From an uncultured Bacteroidales bacterium (GTDB taxonomy: Bacteria; Bacteroidota; Bacteroidia; Bacteroidales; P3), in contig OMXC01000015.1 of the NCBI GenBank assembly GCA_900314925.1, positions 78,933-142,932 on the forward strand: 64,000 nt of DNA, read 5' to 3'. The notes beneath the pieces were generated by a model. That model saw only the letters and a list, made by a program, of their open reading frames with translations, made no database searches and was not told the DNA's origin. How positions within the stretch are numbered: the stretch's first letter is position 1; the number at the start of each line of letters is the position of its first letter. Both the position numbers and the translations under genes were made by a program. Positions 19,441-28,646 of the stretch are shown here, piece after piece.

Positions 19441-20544
19441 ATGTACCTGAATCCGAAACTAAAAGAAGCCTACAGCAAGGAGAGGCTGACAGCCCGCGAG
19501 GCACAGGAGAAGGCTGAATGGATTGCCTGGGGACCAGTGGTGTTCCAGGTGAGCCGCCTGATGAAGAAGTTCGGCATACTGGAGATGCTGCGCAACAGCG
19601 ACAACGGCATGACGGAGGCCGAGGTGGCCGAAGCCGCCGGGCTGAGCCGCTATGCCGCCAAGGTGATGCTCGAGGCGAGCCTCTGCATAGGCACCGTGCT
19701 GATAGACCCCGAGACCGACCGCTACACGCTGAGCAAGACAGGCTGGTGCTTCATCACCGACCCAGCCACCAACGTGAACATAGACTTCAACCACGACGTG
19801 AACTACGAGGGATGGTTCCGGCTGGAGGAGAGCCTCAAGGAAGGGCGCCCCGCAGGTCTGGAGCACTTCGGGCCGTGGCCGACGGTGTACGAAGGTCTGT
19901 CGCAGCTGCCGCCGCAGGTGCAGAAGAGCTGGTTCGGCTTTGACCACTTCTACAGCGACAGCTCGTTCCAGCAGGCGCTGGAGATAGTCTTCGCCGCCAA
20001 GCCGCGGACGCTGCTCGACGTGGGCGGCAACACGGGCCGCTGGGCCCTACAGTGCGTGGGGCACGACAAGGACGTCAACGTCACCATAGTGGACCTGCCG
20101 CAGCAGCTGGAGATGATGCGCCGCGACACCAAGGGCAAGCCCGGCGCGGAGCGCATAGACGGCTACGGCATGAACCTGCTGGACGAAAGCCAGGCATTCC
20201 CGACGGACAAGCACTATGACGCCATCTGGATGAGCCAGTTCCTCGACTGCTTCGGCGAGGAGGAGATAGTGAGCATCGTGAGCCGCGCGGCCAAGATCAT
20301 GGACGCCGACAGCCGCCTGTACATCATGGAGACCTTCTGGGACCGCCAGCGCTTTGAGCCGGCGGCATTCTGCCTCACCATGACGAGCCTCTACTTCACA
20401 GCCATAGCCAACGGCAACAGCAAGATGTACCACAGCGAAGACATGGAACGGCTGGTGAAACAGGCCGGTCTGGAGGTGGAGACCATACACGACAACCTGG
20501 GCCAGGGGCACAGCATCATGGTGTGCAAAAAAGCCAATAGTTGA
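19441..20544 (+). CDS. SAM-dependent O-methyltransferase family protein
   Basis: 367 aa. The N-terminal about 110 residues form the winged-helix dimerisation domain usual in plant-type O-methyltransferases (MTEAEVAEAAGLSRYAAKVML). The Rossmann domain starts at TLLDVGGNTGRWAL (SAM motif I), continues with VTIVDLPQQLEM and includes AIWMSQFLDCF. The conserved catalytic His of small-molecule O-methyltransferases is not obvious. Aryl-polyene clusters usually include a methyltransferase acting on the aryl head, and this is the probable role. Confidence 0.8.
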   Translation: MYLNPKLKEAYSKERLTAREAQEKAEWIAWGPVVFQVSRLMKKFGILEMLRNSDNGMTEAEVAEAAGLSRYAAKVMLEASLCIGTVLIDPETDRYTLSKTGWCFITDPATNVNIDFNHDVNYEGWFRLEESLKEGRPAGLEHFGPWPTVYEGLSQLPPQVQKSWFGFDHFYSDSSFQQALEIVFAAKPRTLLDVGGNTGRWALQCVGHDKDVNVTIVDLPQQLEMMRRDTKGKPGAERIDGYGMNLLDESQAFPTDKHYDAIWMSQFLDCFGEEEIVSIVSRAAKIMDADSRLYIMETFWDRQRFEPAAFCLTMTSLYFTAIANGNSKMYHSEDMERLVKQAGLEVETIHDNLGQGHSIMVCKKANS

Positions 20545-20564
20545 AAACTAACAAACAAGACAAT

Positions 20565-20807
20565 ATGACAAGACAAGAAATTGAAAAGAAAGTAAAGAAC
20601 TTCCTCGTCGAGGAGTTGGAGTTTGACGAAGAGAAGATCAAGCCCGAGGCACGCCTGAAAGAAGACATCGGCGTGGACAGCCTTGACTTCGTCGACATAG
20701 TGGTGTTAGTGGAGAAGACCTTCGGCTTCAAGATAGTGGCCGAGGACATGAAGACCATAAAGACCTTCGGCCAGTTCTGCGACTACATCGAAGAGAAAAC
20801 CAAGTAA
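20565..20807 (+). CDS. Acyl carrier protein 1
   Basis: 80 aa from the ATG at 20565; a TTG at 20541 is in frame but less likely. The phosphopantetheine attachment Ser is in GVDSLDFVDIV. It is a four-helix acidic protein that carries the growing chain. The next gene starts on the base directly after its stop. Confidence 0.9.
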   Translation: MTRQEIEKKVKNFLVEELEFDEEKIKPEARLKEDIGVDSLDFVDIVVLVEKTFGFKIVAEDMKTIKTFGQFCDYIEEKTK

Positions 20808-21701
20808 GTGCAGGAGCCGGTACATAGCGAATGGAGTGGCCGCACCGACGGCACGCCCTTCATGCAGAAGGCACTGATAGCAGTGTTCAAAGTGGTGCCC
20901 CTGGAGGTCATCTACGGAGTGATGGCCTTGGTGGTGCCGTTCTACATGCTGTTCAACCACAAGGGCTACACATCCATGTACCACTTCTTCCGCCGACGGC
21001 TTGGCAAGAAGCCGCTGAGCGCTTTCTGGCATGTATACCTCAACCACTTCGCCTTCGGGCAAGTGGTGCTTGACCGCTTCGCCACCTACGCCGGACGGCG
21101 TTTCAAGCTGGAGATTGACGGCAACGAGAACTTCCTGCGGCTCTGCGAAGGCGAGAAGGGGTTTGTCATGCTGTCGTCACACGTTGGCAACTATGAGCAG
21201 GCGGGCTATATGCTGCGTTCGGACCGCAAGAGTTTCAACGCGCTGGTCTATGCCGGCGAGTCGGCGACAGTGATGAGCGAACGCAACAAACAGTTTGCCG
21301 GCAGCAACATCCACATGATACCGGTACAGGCCGACATGTCGCACCTGTTCATCATCAACAAGAGCCTCGACGAGGGCAACATTGTGAGCATGCCCGCCGA
21401 CCGCTGCTTCGGCTCGACAAAGAGCGTGCCGTGCCAGTTCTTCGGCGCCACGGCCCAGTTTCCCCTGGGGCCTTTCGCCACAGCGGTGCAGAAAGAGGTG
21501 CCGGCGCTGGCGGTGATGGTGATGAAAGAAGGCGCCCACCGCTATCGCGCTTTTGTACGCCAGCTGCCGGTGGACACCACCCTGCCCCACCGCAAACAGA
21601 TGGCGGCGCTGGCGCAGAGCTTCGCCACGACGCTGGAGGAGATTGTGCGCCGATACCCGCACCAATGGTACAACTACTATGAATTCTGGGATGGAGAATG
21701 A
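20808..21701 (+). CDS. LpxL/HtrB-like lipid acyltransferase
   Basis: 297 aa from a GTG immediately after the ACP stop. The GTG is preferred because the preceding SEWSGRTDGTPF segment is typical of the family N-terminus. A membrane anchor (about 22-45) is followed by the catalytic H-x4-E/D motif in MLSSHVGNYEQAGYML. The family transfers acyl chains from ACP to lipids; here it could load the polyene onto its lipid anchor. Its end overlaps the dehydratase start. Confidence 0.85.
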   Translation: MQEPVHSEWSGRTDGTPFMQKALIAVFKVVPLEVIYGVMALVVPFYMLFNHKGYTSMYHFFRRRLGKKPLSAFWHVYLNHFAFGQVVLDRFATYAGRRFKLEIDGNENFLRLCEGEKGFVMLSSHVGNYEQAGYMLRSDRKSFNALVYAGESATVMSERNKQFAGSNIHMIPVQADMSHLFIINKSLDEGNIVSMPADRCFGSTKSVPCQFFGATAQFPLGPFATAVQKEVPALAVMVMKEGAHRYRAFVRQLPVDTTLPHRKQMAALAQSFATTLEEIVRRYPHQWYNYYEFWDGE

Positions 21702-22104
21702 ATATGACATACTGACCCTGCTGCCGCAGCGGCCACCGGTAGTGATGGTGGACCGCCTGCTGCATTGCGACCCCGTGGTGACGGAGACGGAACTGACAAT
21801 ACGTCCAGACAACATCATGGTGGAAGAGGGGCATCTGGCAGAGATAGGACTGCTGGAGAATGTGGCACAAACCTGCGCGGCGCGCATGGGCTACATAAAC
21901 CTCACCAGCGGCAAGGAGGTGCGGGTAGGTGTCATCGGCGCCTTGCGCGACATGGAGATACATTCATTGCCAGAAGTAGGCAGGACGATAAAGACAAAGA
22001 TAGAGGTGAGCGACGAAGTGTTCGGCATGACAATGGCGCAAGCCGAAAGCCGCTGCGGAGACACACTACTGGCTTCGGGAACGATAAAGATAGCAATACT
22101 GTGA
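21691..22104 (+). CDS. Hotdog 3-hydroxyacyl-ACP dehydratase (DH-1, FabZ-like)
   Basis: 137 aa from the ATG at 21691, overlapping the preceding stop by 11 nt; an in-frame ATG at 21679 is also possible. It has the FabZ/ApeI-type pattern LLPQRPPVVMVDRLL followed by HLAEIGLLENVAQTCAA with the acidic residue of the central helix. The canonical HFPG motif is absent (DNIMVEEGHLAE at that place), as is common in aryl-polyene dehydratases. It would dehydrate 3-hydroxyacyl-ACP to the trans-enoyl product that accumulates as conjugated double bonds. Confidence 0.85.
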   Translation: MENEYDILTLLPQRPPVVMVDRLLHCDPVVTETELTIRPDNIMVEEGHLAEIGLLENVAQTCAARMGYINLTSGKEVRVGVIGALRDMEIHSLPEVGRTIKTKIEVSDEVFGMTMAQAESRCGDTLLASGTIKIAIL

Positions 22105-22508
22105 ACACCTTAAGCATAAAGAAGAAACTCGACATACGCTTCAGCGAGGTAGACTCCATGGGGGTGGCCTGGCACGGGAGCTATATGATGTACCTTGAAG
22201 ACGCACGCGAGGCCTTTGGCGAGAAGTACGATCTGGGTTACCTGCGCTTCTTCGGTGAAGGCTATTATGCACCGCTGGTAGACGTGCAGCTGAAATACAA
22301 GCAGCCCATCATCTACGGCATGCACCCTGAGATTGAGATTACATACACGCCCACAGAGGCAGCAAAGATAGTGTTCGACTACAAGATTACGGACGGCGAC
22401 AAGATATTGGCAACAGCACACACCGTGCAAGTATTCATGGACAAGGAGTACAAACTGGTGCTGGGCAACCCGCCGTTCTTTGAAGAATGGAAGAAACGAT
22501 GGTTATAA
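22101..22508 (+). CDS. Acyl-CoA/ACP thioesterase (4HBT hotdog)
   Basis: 135 aa from the GTG at 22101, which overlaps the previous TGA as GTGA. The 4-hydroxybenzoyl-CoA thioesterase signature is clear: FSEVDSMGVAWHGSYMMYLE with the catalytic Asp, then DAREAFGEKYDLGY. It would hydrolyse acyl thioesters, either releasing the finished chain or editing stalled ones. It overlaps the next gene. Confidence 0.88.
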   Translation: MNTLSIKKKLDIRFSEVDSMGVAWHGSYMMYLEDAREAFGEKYDLGYLRFFGEGYYAPLVDVQLKYKQPIIYGMHPEIEITYTPTEAAKIVFDYKITDGDKILATAHTVQVFMDKEYKLVLGNPPFFEEWKKRWL

Positions 22509-24145
22509 AACTGGCTGATAACATATATTCCCCGCTTGGGGCAACGACACACGCCAACTATGACGCTGTGATGTCTGGCCAGTGTGCCTTGAAGCAATAC
22601 AGCCTGCCCGACGGCTCGCGGTATACAGCATCGCTGTTTCCCGAAGAGGAACGACATGACGACGGGGAACACACATTCTTTGAGCACCTGTGCATTGCTT
22701 CGGCGAGCGACGCCATTGCCCGTGCAGGTATAGACCCATGTTCACCCCGCTGCCGCTTCTTCCTCTCCACCACCAAAGGCAATGTGCACCTGTTAGCCAA
22801 GGGGGAGACAGAAAGAGCCCTGCTGGGGACATCTGCTGCCATCATCTGCCGCCATTTCGGCAATCCAAACCCGCCAGTGGTGGTGAGCAATGCGTGCATC
22901 AGCGGCCTCAGCGCACAGATAGCGGCCATGCGCAGCATAGAAGCAGGCCTCTGCGACACCGCCGTGGTGATAGGCTGCGACGTACAGAGTGAGTTTATCA
23001 TCAGCGGCTTCCAGTGCCTGCACGCCCTCTCGCCCGACCAGTGCCGCCCCTTTGACAGCGACCGCTGCGGGCTGAACCTTGGCGAGGCTGCTGCTACAAT
23101 TATATATAGTAACAGTGGGAATGGCGAATGGGTGGCCGAAGGGGGTGCCATGTGCAACGATGCCAACCACATCAGCGGACCGTCACGCACCGGCGAGGGC
23201 TCATACCGCTGTTTGCAAGCCCTCGATGTCAACAAAGACGAATTAGCATTCATCAGCGTGCATGGTACATCGACACTCTACAACGACGAGATGGAGAGCA
23301 TAGCCATAGACCGTGCCGGCCTTGCCGACGTGCCGCTCTTCAGCCTCAAAGGCGTCTATGGTCACACCATGGGCGCCGCAGGAGTGCTGGAGACCATCCT
23401 CTCCATGCAGGCCGTGGAGCACGGCGTTGTTTTCGGCACCCGAGGCTTTAAAAATCTTGGCGTAAGCCGTCATGTCAGCATCAGCGCCGAAACACGCACC
23501 ACCGACAAACAAAGCTTTGTCAAACTGCTCTCAGGCTTCGGCGGATGCAACGCTGCAATGACATTCTGCCATAAAACAGGCGCCATAACGCCATCCATAC
23601 CCCCAACCCCATCAACCAGCACAATACACTCCATCCGCTTGACACCTACCGCAGAAGAGCTGGTGGATCTCTACCGTACACATATAGGCGACTACCCCAA
23701 GTTCTTCAAGATGGACCCGCTAAGCCGCCTGGGCTTCGTGGCAAGCGAGATGTTGCTGCAAGAGTGCCCCAAAGACGACTATGGCGTACTCCTGTTCAAC
23801 CGCAGTTCGTCGATGGCCGACGACACAGCGTTCCAGGCCACCATACAGGATCGCGGCAATTGGTTTCCCTCCCCCGCACTATTCGTATACACGCTGCCGA
23901 ATATCGTCACCGGCGAGATAGCCATACGCAATCACTTCCTGACAGAGACAAACTTCATGGTACTTGACGCCCCCAGCGCCGACGTCATGGCAGAACAGAT
24001 TGCCCTCTCCACAGAGCGCGGTCCCCAAATAACCGGATGGTGCGAGGTAGACGCCCACGGCAACTATCTGGCCGCCCTCATGGCTGTACCTCAGCACACA
24101 CACAAAGACATTATAGAACAAGAATTATCAAAAATCTTAAAATAA
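22499..24145 (+). CDS. Ketosynthase fused to a degenerate half-ketosynthase (KS-2)
   Basis: 548 aa from the ATG at 22499 (an ATG at 22487 is also in frame). Residues 1 to about 360 are a ketosynthase with an intact triad: SNACISGLSAQ, SVHGTSTLYND and KGVYGHTMGAAG. After a Pro/Thr linker (about 362-376) a roughly 170-aa segment runs from YPKFFKMDPLSRLGFVA through FNRSSSMADD to FPSPALFVYTLPNIVTGE. This resembles the N-terminal half of a ketosynthase or chain-length factor, with Thr or Val where the Cys nucleophile should be. In other aryl-polyene clusters such a protein is separate. A KS-CLF-like fused pair is inferred. Confidence 0.82.
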   Translation: MVIKLADNIYSPLGATTHANYDAVMSGQCALKQYSLPDGSRYTASLFPEEERHDDGEHTFFEHLCIASASDAIARAGIDPCSPRCRFFLSTTKGNVHLLAKGETERALLGTSAAIICRHFGNPNPPVVVSNACISGLSAQIAAMRSIEAGLCDTAVVIGCDVQSEFIISGFQCLHALSPDQCRPFDSDRCGLNLGEAAATIIYSNSGNGEWVAEGGAMCNDANHISGPSRTGEGSYRCLQALDVNKDELAFISVHGTSTLYNDEMESIAIDRAGLADVPLFSLKGVYGHTMGAAGVLETILSMQAVEHGVVFGTRGFKNLGVSRHVSISAETRTTDKQSFVKLLSGFGGCNAAMTFCHKTGAITPSIPPTPSTSTIHSIRLTPTAEELVDLYRTHIGDYPKFFKMDPLSRLGFVASEMLLQECPKDDYGVLLFNRSSSMADDTAFQATIQDRGNWFPSPALFVYTLPNIVTGEIAIRNHFLTETNFMVLDAPSADVMAEQIALSTERGPQITGWCEVDAHGNYLAALMAVPQHTHKDIIEQELSKILK

Positions 24146-24154
24146 TAAGGAAAT

Positions 24155-24415
24155 ATGGAAGAACTCATCCTCAAACTGAAGAAAGAAATTATCGAGGTGC
24201 TCAACCTTGAAGACATCAAGCCCGAAGACATCGACGAGAACGCCCCTCTGTTTGGCGGCGAAGGCCTGGGCCTCGACAGCATTGACGCCCTTGAACTCAT
24301 CGTCCTCATGGAGAAGAACTATGGCATCAAGCTTCAAGACCCCAACCAAGGCAAAGAGATCTTCAAGTCCATCAACGTGATGGCCGACTACATCAGCAAG
24401 AACCGCACAAAGTAG
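24155..24415 (+). CDS. Acyl carrier protein 2
   Basis: 86 aa. The phosphopantetheine Ser lies in GLGLDSIDALELIV. The FGGEGLGLDS spacing is the form seen in aryl-polyene carrier proteins and differs from ACP-1, so the two may carry different cargo (starter or chain). It starts 9 nt after KS-2 behind an AGGAAA ribosome-binding stretch. Confidence 0.9.
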   Translation: MEELILKLKKEIIEVLNLEDIKPEDIDENAPLFGGEGLGLDSIDALELIVLMEKNYGIKLQDPNQGKEIFKSINVMADYISKNRTK

Positions 24416-24431
24416 TGATTGGCGACAGTGA

Positions 24432-26546
24432 ATGGTGAATAGAGACATTGTAATCACCGGCGCCGGCATTGTGTCGGCCATCGGCATAGGCAAAGCCGAG
24501 ACACTTACCTCGCTACAAGAAGAGCGCAGTGGCATACGTCCTTTGCGCTACCTGAAGACAGAGCACCACGAGTTTCCTGTTGGCGAAGTGCAGTTGAGCA
24601 ATGACGAGATGTGCGATATGCTCGGCATTGACCCCGACACACAACCAACCACCCGCACGGCTCTCATGGGTATGATAGCGCTGCAGGAAGCGCTGCAACA
24701 AGCCAGCATAACTGCCGACATGATGCCCCAGATACCTCTTATCTCCGGCACCACCGTTGGCGGCATGGACAAAAGCGAGCTCTACTACCTCGACTTCTTG
24801 GAGAACGACAGCCGCAACGAGTACATACGCACCCACGACTGCGGTGCATGTACAGAGATGATAGCCGGACATTTTGGCCGTTTCCGCATGCTTACCACAC
24901 TGTCTACGGCCTGTTCCTCGGCAGCCAACGCCGTCATAACCGGAGCAGAGCTGATACGTGCAGGGCATGCCGAATGTGTCGTCGTAGGCGGTAGCGAGTG
25001 CATCACCAAGTTCCACCTCAACGGCTTCAACTCCCTGATGATCCTCGACCACGAGCCCTGCCGCCCCTTCGACGAGAGCCGGTCAGGCCTCAACCTGGGC
25101 GAAGGGGCCGCATGGCTGGTTCTTGAAAGCGCCGGACACGCCGCTCGGCGCGGTGCTACGTCACTTGCACGTCTGGCCGGCTACGGCAACGCCTGCGACG
25201 CCTTCCACCAGACCGCCACATCGCCTGACGGCGAAGGCCCCTATCTGGCCATGCAACAGGCTGTGGCCATGGCAGGCATAACTCCCGGGCAGGTGGACTA
25301 CATCAATGCTCACGGCACCGGCACCGGCAACAACGACATCAGCGAGAGCACCGCCATACGCCGCCTGTTCGGCGTGCAGGTGCCGCCAGTGTCGTCTACA
25401 AAAGCCTTCACAGGCCACACCACCAGCGCCTCGGGCACAATAGAGGCCGTTATTTGCCTGCTGGCAATGCAGCACAGCTTCCTGCCTGTCAATCTGCGCT
25501 TCCACAATGCCGGCGAATGCCTTACACCCGTCCACATTCCCACCACAAAGCGTCTTCGCTATGTGCTGAGCAATGCATTCGGTTTCGGCGGCAACGACAG
25601 CGCACTGCTTCTTGAAAGAATAGACGAGGCAAAGACCGCCACAGAGACAACAGAGACAGCGGACAACCGCATATACCTGATGTCGGCCGCACAAATCTCA
25701 GCCCAAGAGCCACTCTCCGAAGCCTGGAAAGACAACCCGGAGCCGTTAAACGATGAGCTCACCCGCAGCCGTGAGGCTGACTACAAGCAGTTTATACCGC
25801 CTCTGGAAGCACGCCGTATGGGCCGCATACTCAAGCGAGCCATAGCCACCGCCAGGACCGCAACCGCGCAGGCGGGGATAGGAATACCAGAGGCCATCGT
25901 CACAGGCACAGGCCTCGGCTGCATAGAGAACACCGAGATATTCCTCGACGCCCTCTGCCGCGAAGGCGAAGACCAGATGATGCCGACACGCTTCATGCAG
26001 TCCACCCACAACACCATATCCTCCATTGTCGCCATCAACCTCAAAGCCCACGGCTACAACACCACCTACGCCCACAACACCGTCTCGTTCCAGAGCGCGT
26101 TGATGGACGCCATGATGCAGCTTCGCCGTGGCAAGATCGCCAACGCCATGGTCTGCGCCCACGACGAGATGACACCCTCCTACCACGCCCTGCTCTGCAA
26201 AGGTGGCTACCTCAAAGGCAAACATGCCGCCGAATGCGCAGTAAGCATGGTTCTCGCCACAGCCAACCCGGGCAACGCCCTCTGCGAGGTGGCCGGCATG
26301 CGCATGCTCCACCGCCCCACCGAGGCCGAGAAGCAACAAGCCCTCGACAGCCTCCTCGCCGAGACACATACCACACAGTACACCTTCTCTACCGACCACA
26401 CCGCACTCTTCGGCACCTCCTACACGGCACCGGCCCTCGACCTTTACGCCGAGGCTCAGCTTATAAGAGACACACCCGTCGTGGTCAGGTATAGCGATGA
26501 CACACATTATACATTAATACTCCTGAAACCATGTGGCGACTGCTGA
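24432..26546 (+). CDS. Ketosynthase fused to a chain-length-factor-like domain (KS-3)
   Basis: 704 aa. Residues 1 to about 405 are a complete ketosynthase: nucleophile in STACSSAANAV, His in NAHGTGTGNND and KAFTGHTTSASG, end at NAFGFGGNDSALLL. After an Ala/Thr/Glu linker (about 408-420) comes a second thiolase-fold half (about 425-704) with VTGTGLGCIENTEIFLD and YAHNTVSFQSALMDA, where Ser/Val replace the Cys. Its later half is reduced, so this is a dead partner domain. The arrangement parallels KS-2 and suggests a covalent KS-CLF complex for iterative polyene extension. It overlaps the next gene by 16 nt. Confidence 0.85.
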   Translation: MVNRDIVITGAGIVSAIGIGKAETLTSLQEERSGIRPLRYLKTEHHEFPVGEVQLSNDEMCDMLGIDPDTQPTTRTALMGMIALQEALQQASITADMMPQIPLISGTTVGGMDKSELYYLDFLENDSRNEYIRTHDCGACTEMIAGHFGRFRMLTTLSTACSSAANAVITGAELIRAGHAECVVVGGSECITKFHLNGFNSLMILDHEPCRPFDESRSGLNLGEGAAWLVLESAGHAARRGATSLARLAGYGNACDAFHQTATSPDGEGPYLAMQQAVAMAGITPGQVDYINAHGTGTGNNDISESTAIRRLFGVQVPPVSSTKAFTGHTTSASGTIEAVICLLAMQHSFLPVNLRFHNAGECLTPVHIPTTKRLRYVLSNAFGFGGNDSALLLERIDEAKTATETTETADNRIYLMSAAQISAQEPLSEAWKDNPEPLNDELTRSREADYKQFIPPLEARRMGRILKRAIATARTATAQAGIGIPEAIVTGTGLGCIENTEIFLDALCREGEDQMMPTRFMQSTHNTISSIVAINLKAHGYNTTYAHNTVSFQSALMDAMMQLRRGKIANAMVCAHDEMTPSYHALLCKGGYLKGKHAAECAVSMVLATANPGNALCEVAGMRMLHRPTEAEKQQALDSLLAETHTTQYTFSTDHTALFGTSYTAPALDLYAEAQLIRDTPVVVRYSDDTHYTLILLKPCGDC

Positions 26547-26884
26547 TATTAGTCTGCATACAGACCGCCTTCCTCAGCGGCGGACAGGTGCTGCTCAAGC
26601 TGGCCATGGCCCAGCTGCCCAAGTTCAGCTGGTCGTGGAGCTATTTCCGCGCCGTGCTCACCGACTGGTGGCTGCTGGCCTGCGGCGTCAGCTTCGGCGC
26701 CGCCACGGTGCTCTGGCTCTACATCCTCAAGCACTTCCCCTTCTCGCAGGCCTACCCCCTCACAGCCCTCGGCTACATCTTCGGCATGGTGGCGGCCATC
26801 GTCGTCTTCGGCGAGAGCGTCCCGCTCACACGCTGGATAGGCGTGGTGCTCATCGTGGCAGGCTGCATGTTCATTATGAGGTGA
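26531..26884 (+). CDS. Small multidrug-resistance/ArnE-type membrane protein
   Basis: 117 aa with four transmembrane helices (about 3-21, 37-60, 68-87, 95-115). ILKHFPFSQAYPLTALGYIFG with a preceding W-L-Y-I resembles EmrE/ArnE-type subunits of the EamA superfamily. The membrane Glu of drug-exporting SMR proteins near residue 14 is not present (CIQTAFLSGGQ), so proton-coupled drug export is unlikely. An ArnE-like role in flipping a lipid-linked intermediate would fit the operon, but this is inference. Confidence 0.75.
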   Translation: MWRLLILVCIQTAFLSGGQVLLKLAMAQLPKFSWSWSYFRAVLTDWWLLACGVSFGAATVLWLYILKHFPFSQAYPLTALGYIFGMVAAIVVFGESVPLTRWIGVVLIVAGCMFIMR

Positions 26885-26917
26885 AGAAGAAAAGAAGTTA
26901 AGACAAAACCGCAAACT

Positions 26918-27511
26918 ATGGCAAAAAAACTCACACCGCTGCTCCTCGCACTCTGCCTGGCCTTCTGCGCCGTGGCGCAAAAGGCTGTGGCCGACCGCGA
27001 CGCCGTGCTGGCGCGCATCGAGGCCTCGCTGGCTCCGCAACACGGCAAGACCATACACTACACCTTCACGCAGACCAAGCACAGCCCCCTGCTGGTGCAC
27101 GACATCGTCTCGCATGGCGACGTCACCCTCAACGGCCAGACCTATATGCGCTGGCACTACAGCGACCCGCACAACTACGCCGTCGTCGTGGACGGCGACA
27201 GCATCTTCGCCGAGACAGAAAGCAAACGCCACGCGCTGGCAGGCCCCGCAGGCTCCATCATGCGCAGCATGACGGGCACCATCATGTCCCTCACCGCCAA
27301 AGGAGCCCTCGCCTCGGAGAAACTCTTTGCCGTCGAGCTCACCGAGGACGCCACCTCATACCACGCCGTCCTCACACCCAAGCGCCGCGACATGCGCCGC
27401 TTGATGCAGCAACTCTCCGCCACCTTCGACAAGAAAGACTGCCGTCTCCGCAGCGCCAAGCTCACCGAACGGCACGACAGCTACACCATCATAGAATTCC
27501 GCGACCGATGA
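26918..27511 (+). CDS. LolA-like periplasmic lipid carrier
   Basis: 197 aa with a signal peptide (MAKKLTPLLLALCLAFCAVAQ). The mature part shows the LolA-type half-barrel pattern (IHYTFTQTKHSPLL, GDVTLNGQTYMRWHYSDPHNYAVVVDG and a long C-terminal strand ending YTIIEFRDR). LolA-like proteins are regular members of aryl-polyene clusters and are thought to carry the lipid-linked polyene across the periplasm. It overlaps the next gene by 4 nt (ATGA). Confidence 0.85.
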   Translation: MAKKLTPLLLALCLAFCAVAQKAVADRDAVLARIEASLAPQHGKTIHYTFTQTKHSPLLVHDIVSHGDVTLNGQTYMRWHYSDPHNYAVVVDGDSIFAETESKRHALAGPAGSIMRSMTGTIMSLTAKGALASEKLFAVELTEDATSYHAVLTPKRRDMRRLMQQLSATFDKKDCRLRSAKLTERHDSYTIIEFRDR

Positions 27512-27879
27512 AAGTACTGGAAGAGATCATCAAGGTGGAGCGCGCCGCCTGGGAGCACACCGACGGCGCCCTGCGTGTAGCCGCCACCCTCGCAGCGCGC
27601 CGCGACAGCGCCGTCTATGCCGGCCACTTCCCCGGCAGACCCGTCACACCCGGCGTGTGCATGATAGGCGCCGTAGTAGAGCTGCTATCGCAAGCTGCCG
27701 GCCACCCTCTGCGGCTCGCCAAGGTCAACAACACCAAATACCTCTCCATGATGACGCCCGACGACATCGACGGCGCCACTCTCGCCGCCACACTGGACGG
27801 CGACACAGCCACCGCCACCTACACCAAAGGCGACACCGTCTACGCCAAAATGAAACTCACACTGAACACTAAGCTCTGA
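27508..27879 (+). CDS. Hotdog 3-hydroxyacyl-ACP dehydratase (DH-2, FabA/FabZ-like)
   Basis: 123 aa. The FabZ signature YAGHFPGRPVTPGVCMIGAVVEL includes the catalytic His (GHFPG) and the central helix, although the usual acidic residue of that helix is E near the end (AVVELLSQ). It is therefore closer to canonical FabZ than DH-1 is. Aryl-polyene systems commonly use two dehydratases as a pair. Confidence 0.85.
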   Translation: MKVLEEIIKVERAAWEHTDGALRVAATLAARRDSAVYAGHFPGRPVTPGVCMIGAVVELLSQAAGHPLRLAKVNNTKYLSMMTPDDIDGATLAATLDGDTATATYTKGDTVYAKMKLTLNTKL

Positions 27880-27881
27880 AC

Positions 27882-28640
27882 ATGTCCTTCTGCACCGTCA
27901 TACCCACCTACAACAACGCCCGCACCGTGGCCGACATCGTGCGACGCACCATGGCGGTATGCAAAGACGTCATAGTGGTCAACGACGGCAGCACCGACAG
28001 CACCATGCACGAGCTACAGCCTTTCGGCGACACCATAACACTCATCAGCTACAGCCGCAACCGCGGCAAAGGCTATGCCCTGCGTCGCGGCCTGGAGGCA
28101 GCGCGCAAGGCAGGCTTCCACTATGCCGTCACCATCGACAGCGACGGCCAGCACAGCCCCGAAGAGATACCCACGCTCATCGACGCACTGCCGTCCGGCG
28201 GCACCCCGCGGCCCACACTCATCGTGGGCAGCCGCTGGCAGGACGTCGGCAACGCTGACAACCTGCCGCAAGGCATGCCGGCAGGCAACACCTTCGCCAA
28301 CCGCTTCAGCAACTTCTGGTTCCACGTGCAGACCGGTCGCCGCCTGCCCGACACGCAGACAGGCTTCCGTGCATACCCCCTGCGCCATCTCCCGTGCCTC
28401 AGCCTCCTCACCTACCGCTATGAAAGCGAGCTCGAGCTCCTTGTCCTCTCGGCCTGGCGTGGTGTAAACATCAAGCCTGTTCCCGTCAGCGTCAGCTACC
28501 CCGACGACCGCGTCAGCCACTTCCGCCCCTTCCGCGACTTCTTCCGCATCTCCCTGCTCAACACCCTCTTCTGCCTGCTGGCCATCGTCTACGGCTACCC
28601 ACGCATGATAATAACCAAACTCTTAACTCATAACTCTTAA
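27882..28640 (+). CDS. Glycosyltransferase family 2 (polyprenyl-phosphate type)
   Basis: 252 aa GT-A enzyme: CTVIPTYNNARTVADIV, DVIVVNDGSTDST, SRNRGKGYALRRGLE, TIDSDGQHSPEEI with the DxD, and QTGFRAYPL. These match the dolichyl-phosphate mannosyltransferase-like group. A C-terminal hydrophobic stretch (about 223-243) could anchor it to the membrane. In the operon it may glycosylate the lipid anchor or the polyene head. Confidence 0.87.
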   Translation: MSFCTVIPTYNNARTVADIVRRTMAVCKDVIVVNDGSTDSTMHELQPFGDTITLISYSRNRGKGYALRRGLEAARKAGFHYAVTIDSDGQHSPEEIPTLIDALPSGGTPRPTLIVGSRWQDVGNADNLPQGMPAGNTFANRFSNFWFHVQTGRRLPDTQTGFRAYPLRHLPCLSLLTYRYESELELLVLSAWRGVNIKPVPVSVSYPDDRVSHFRPFRDFFRISLLNTLFCLLAIVYGYPRMIITKLLTHNS

Positions 28641-28646
28641 CTCCCC

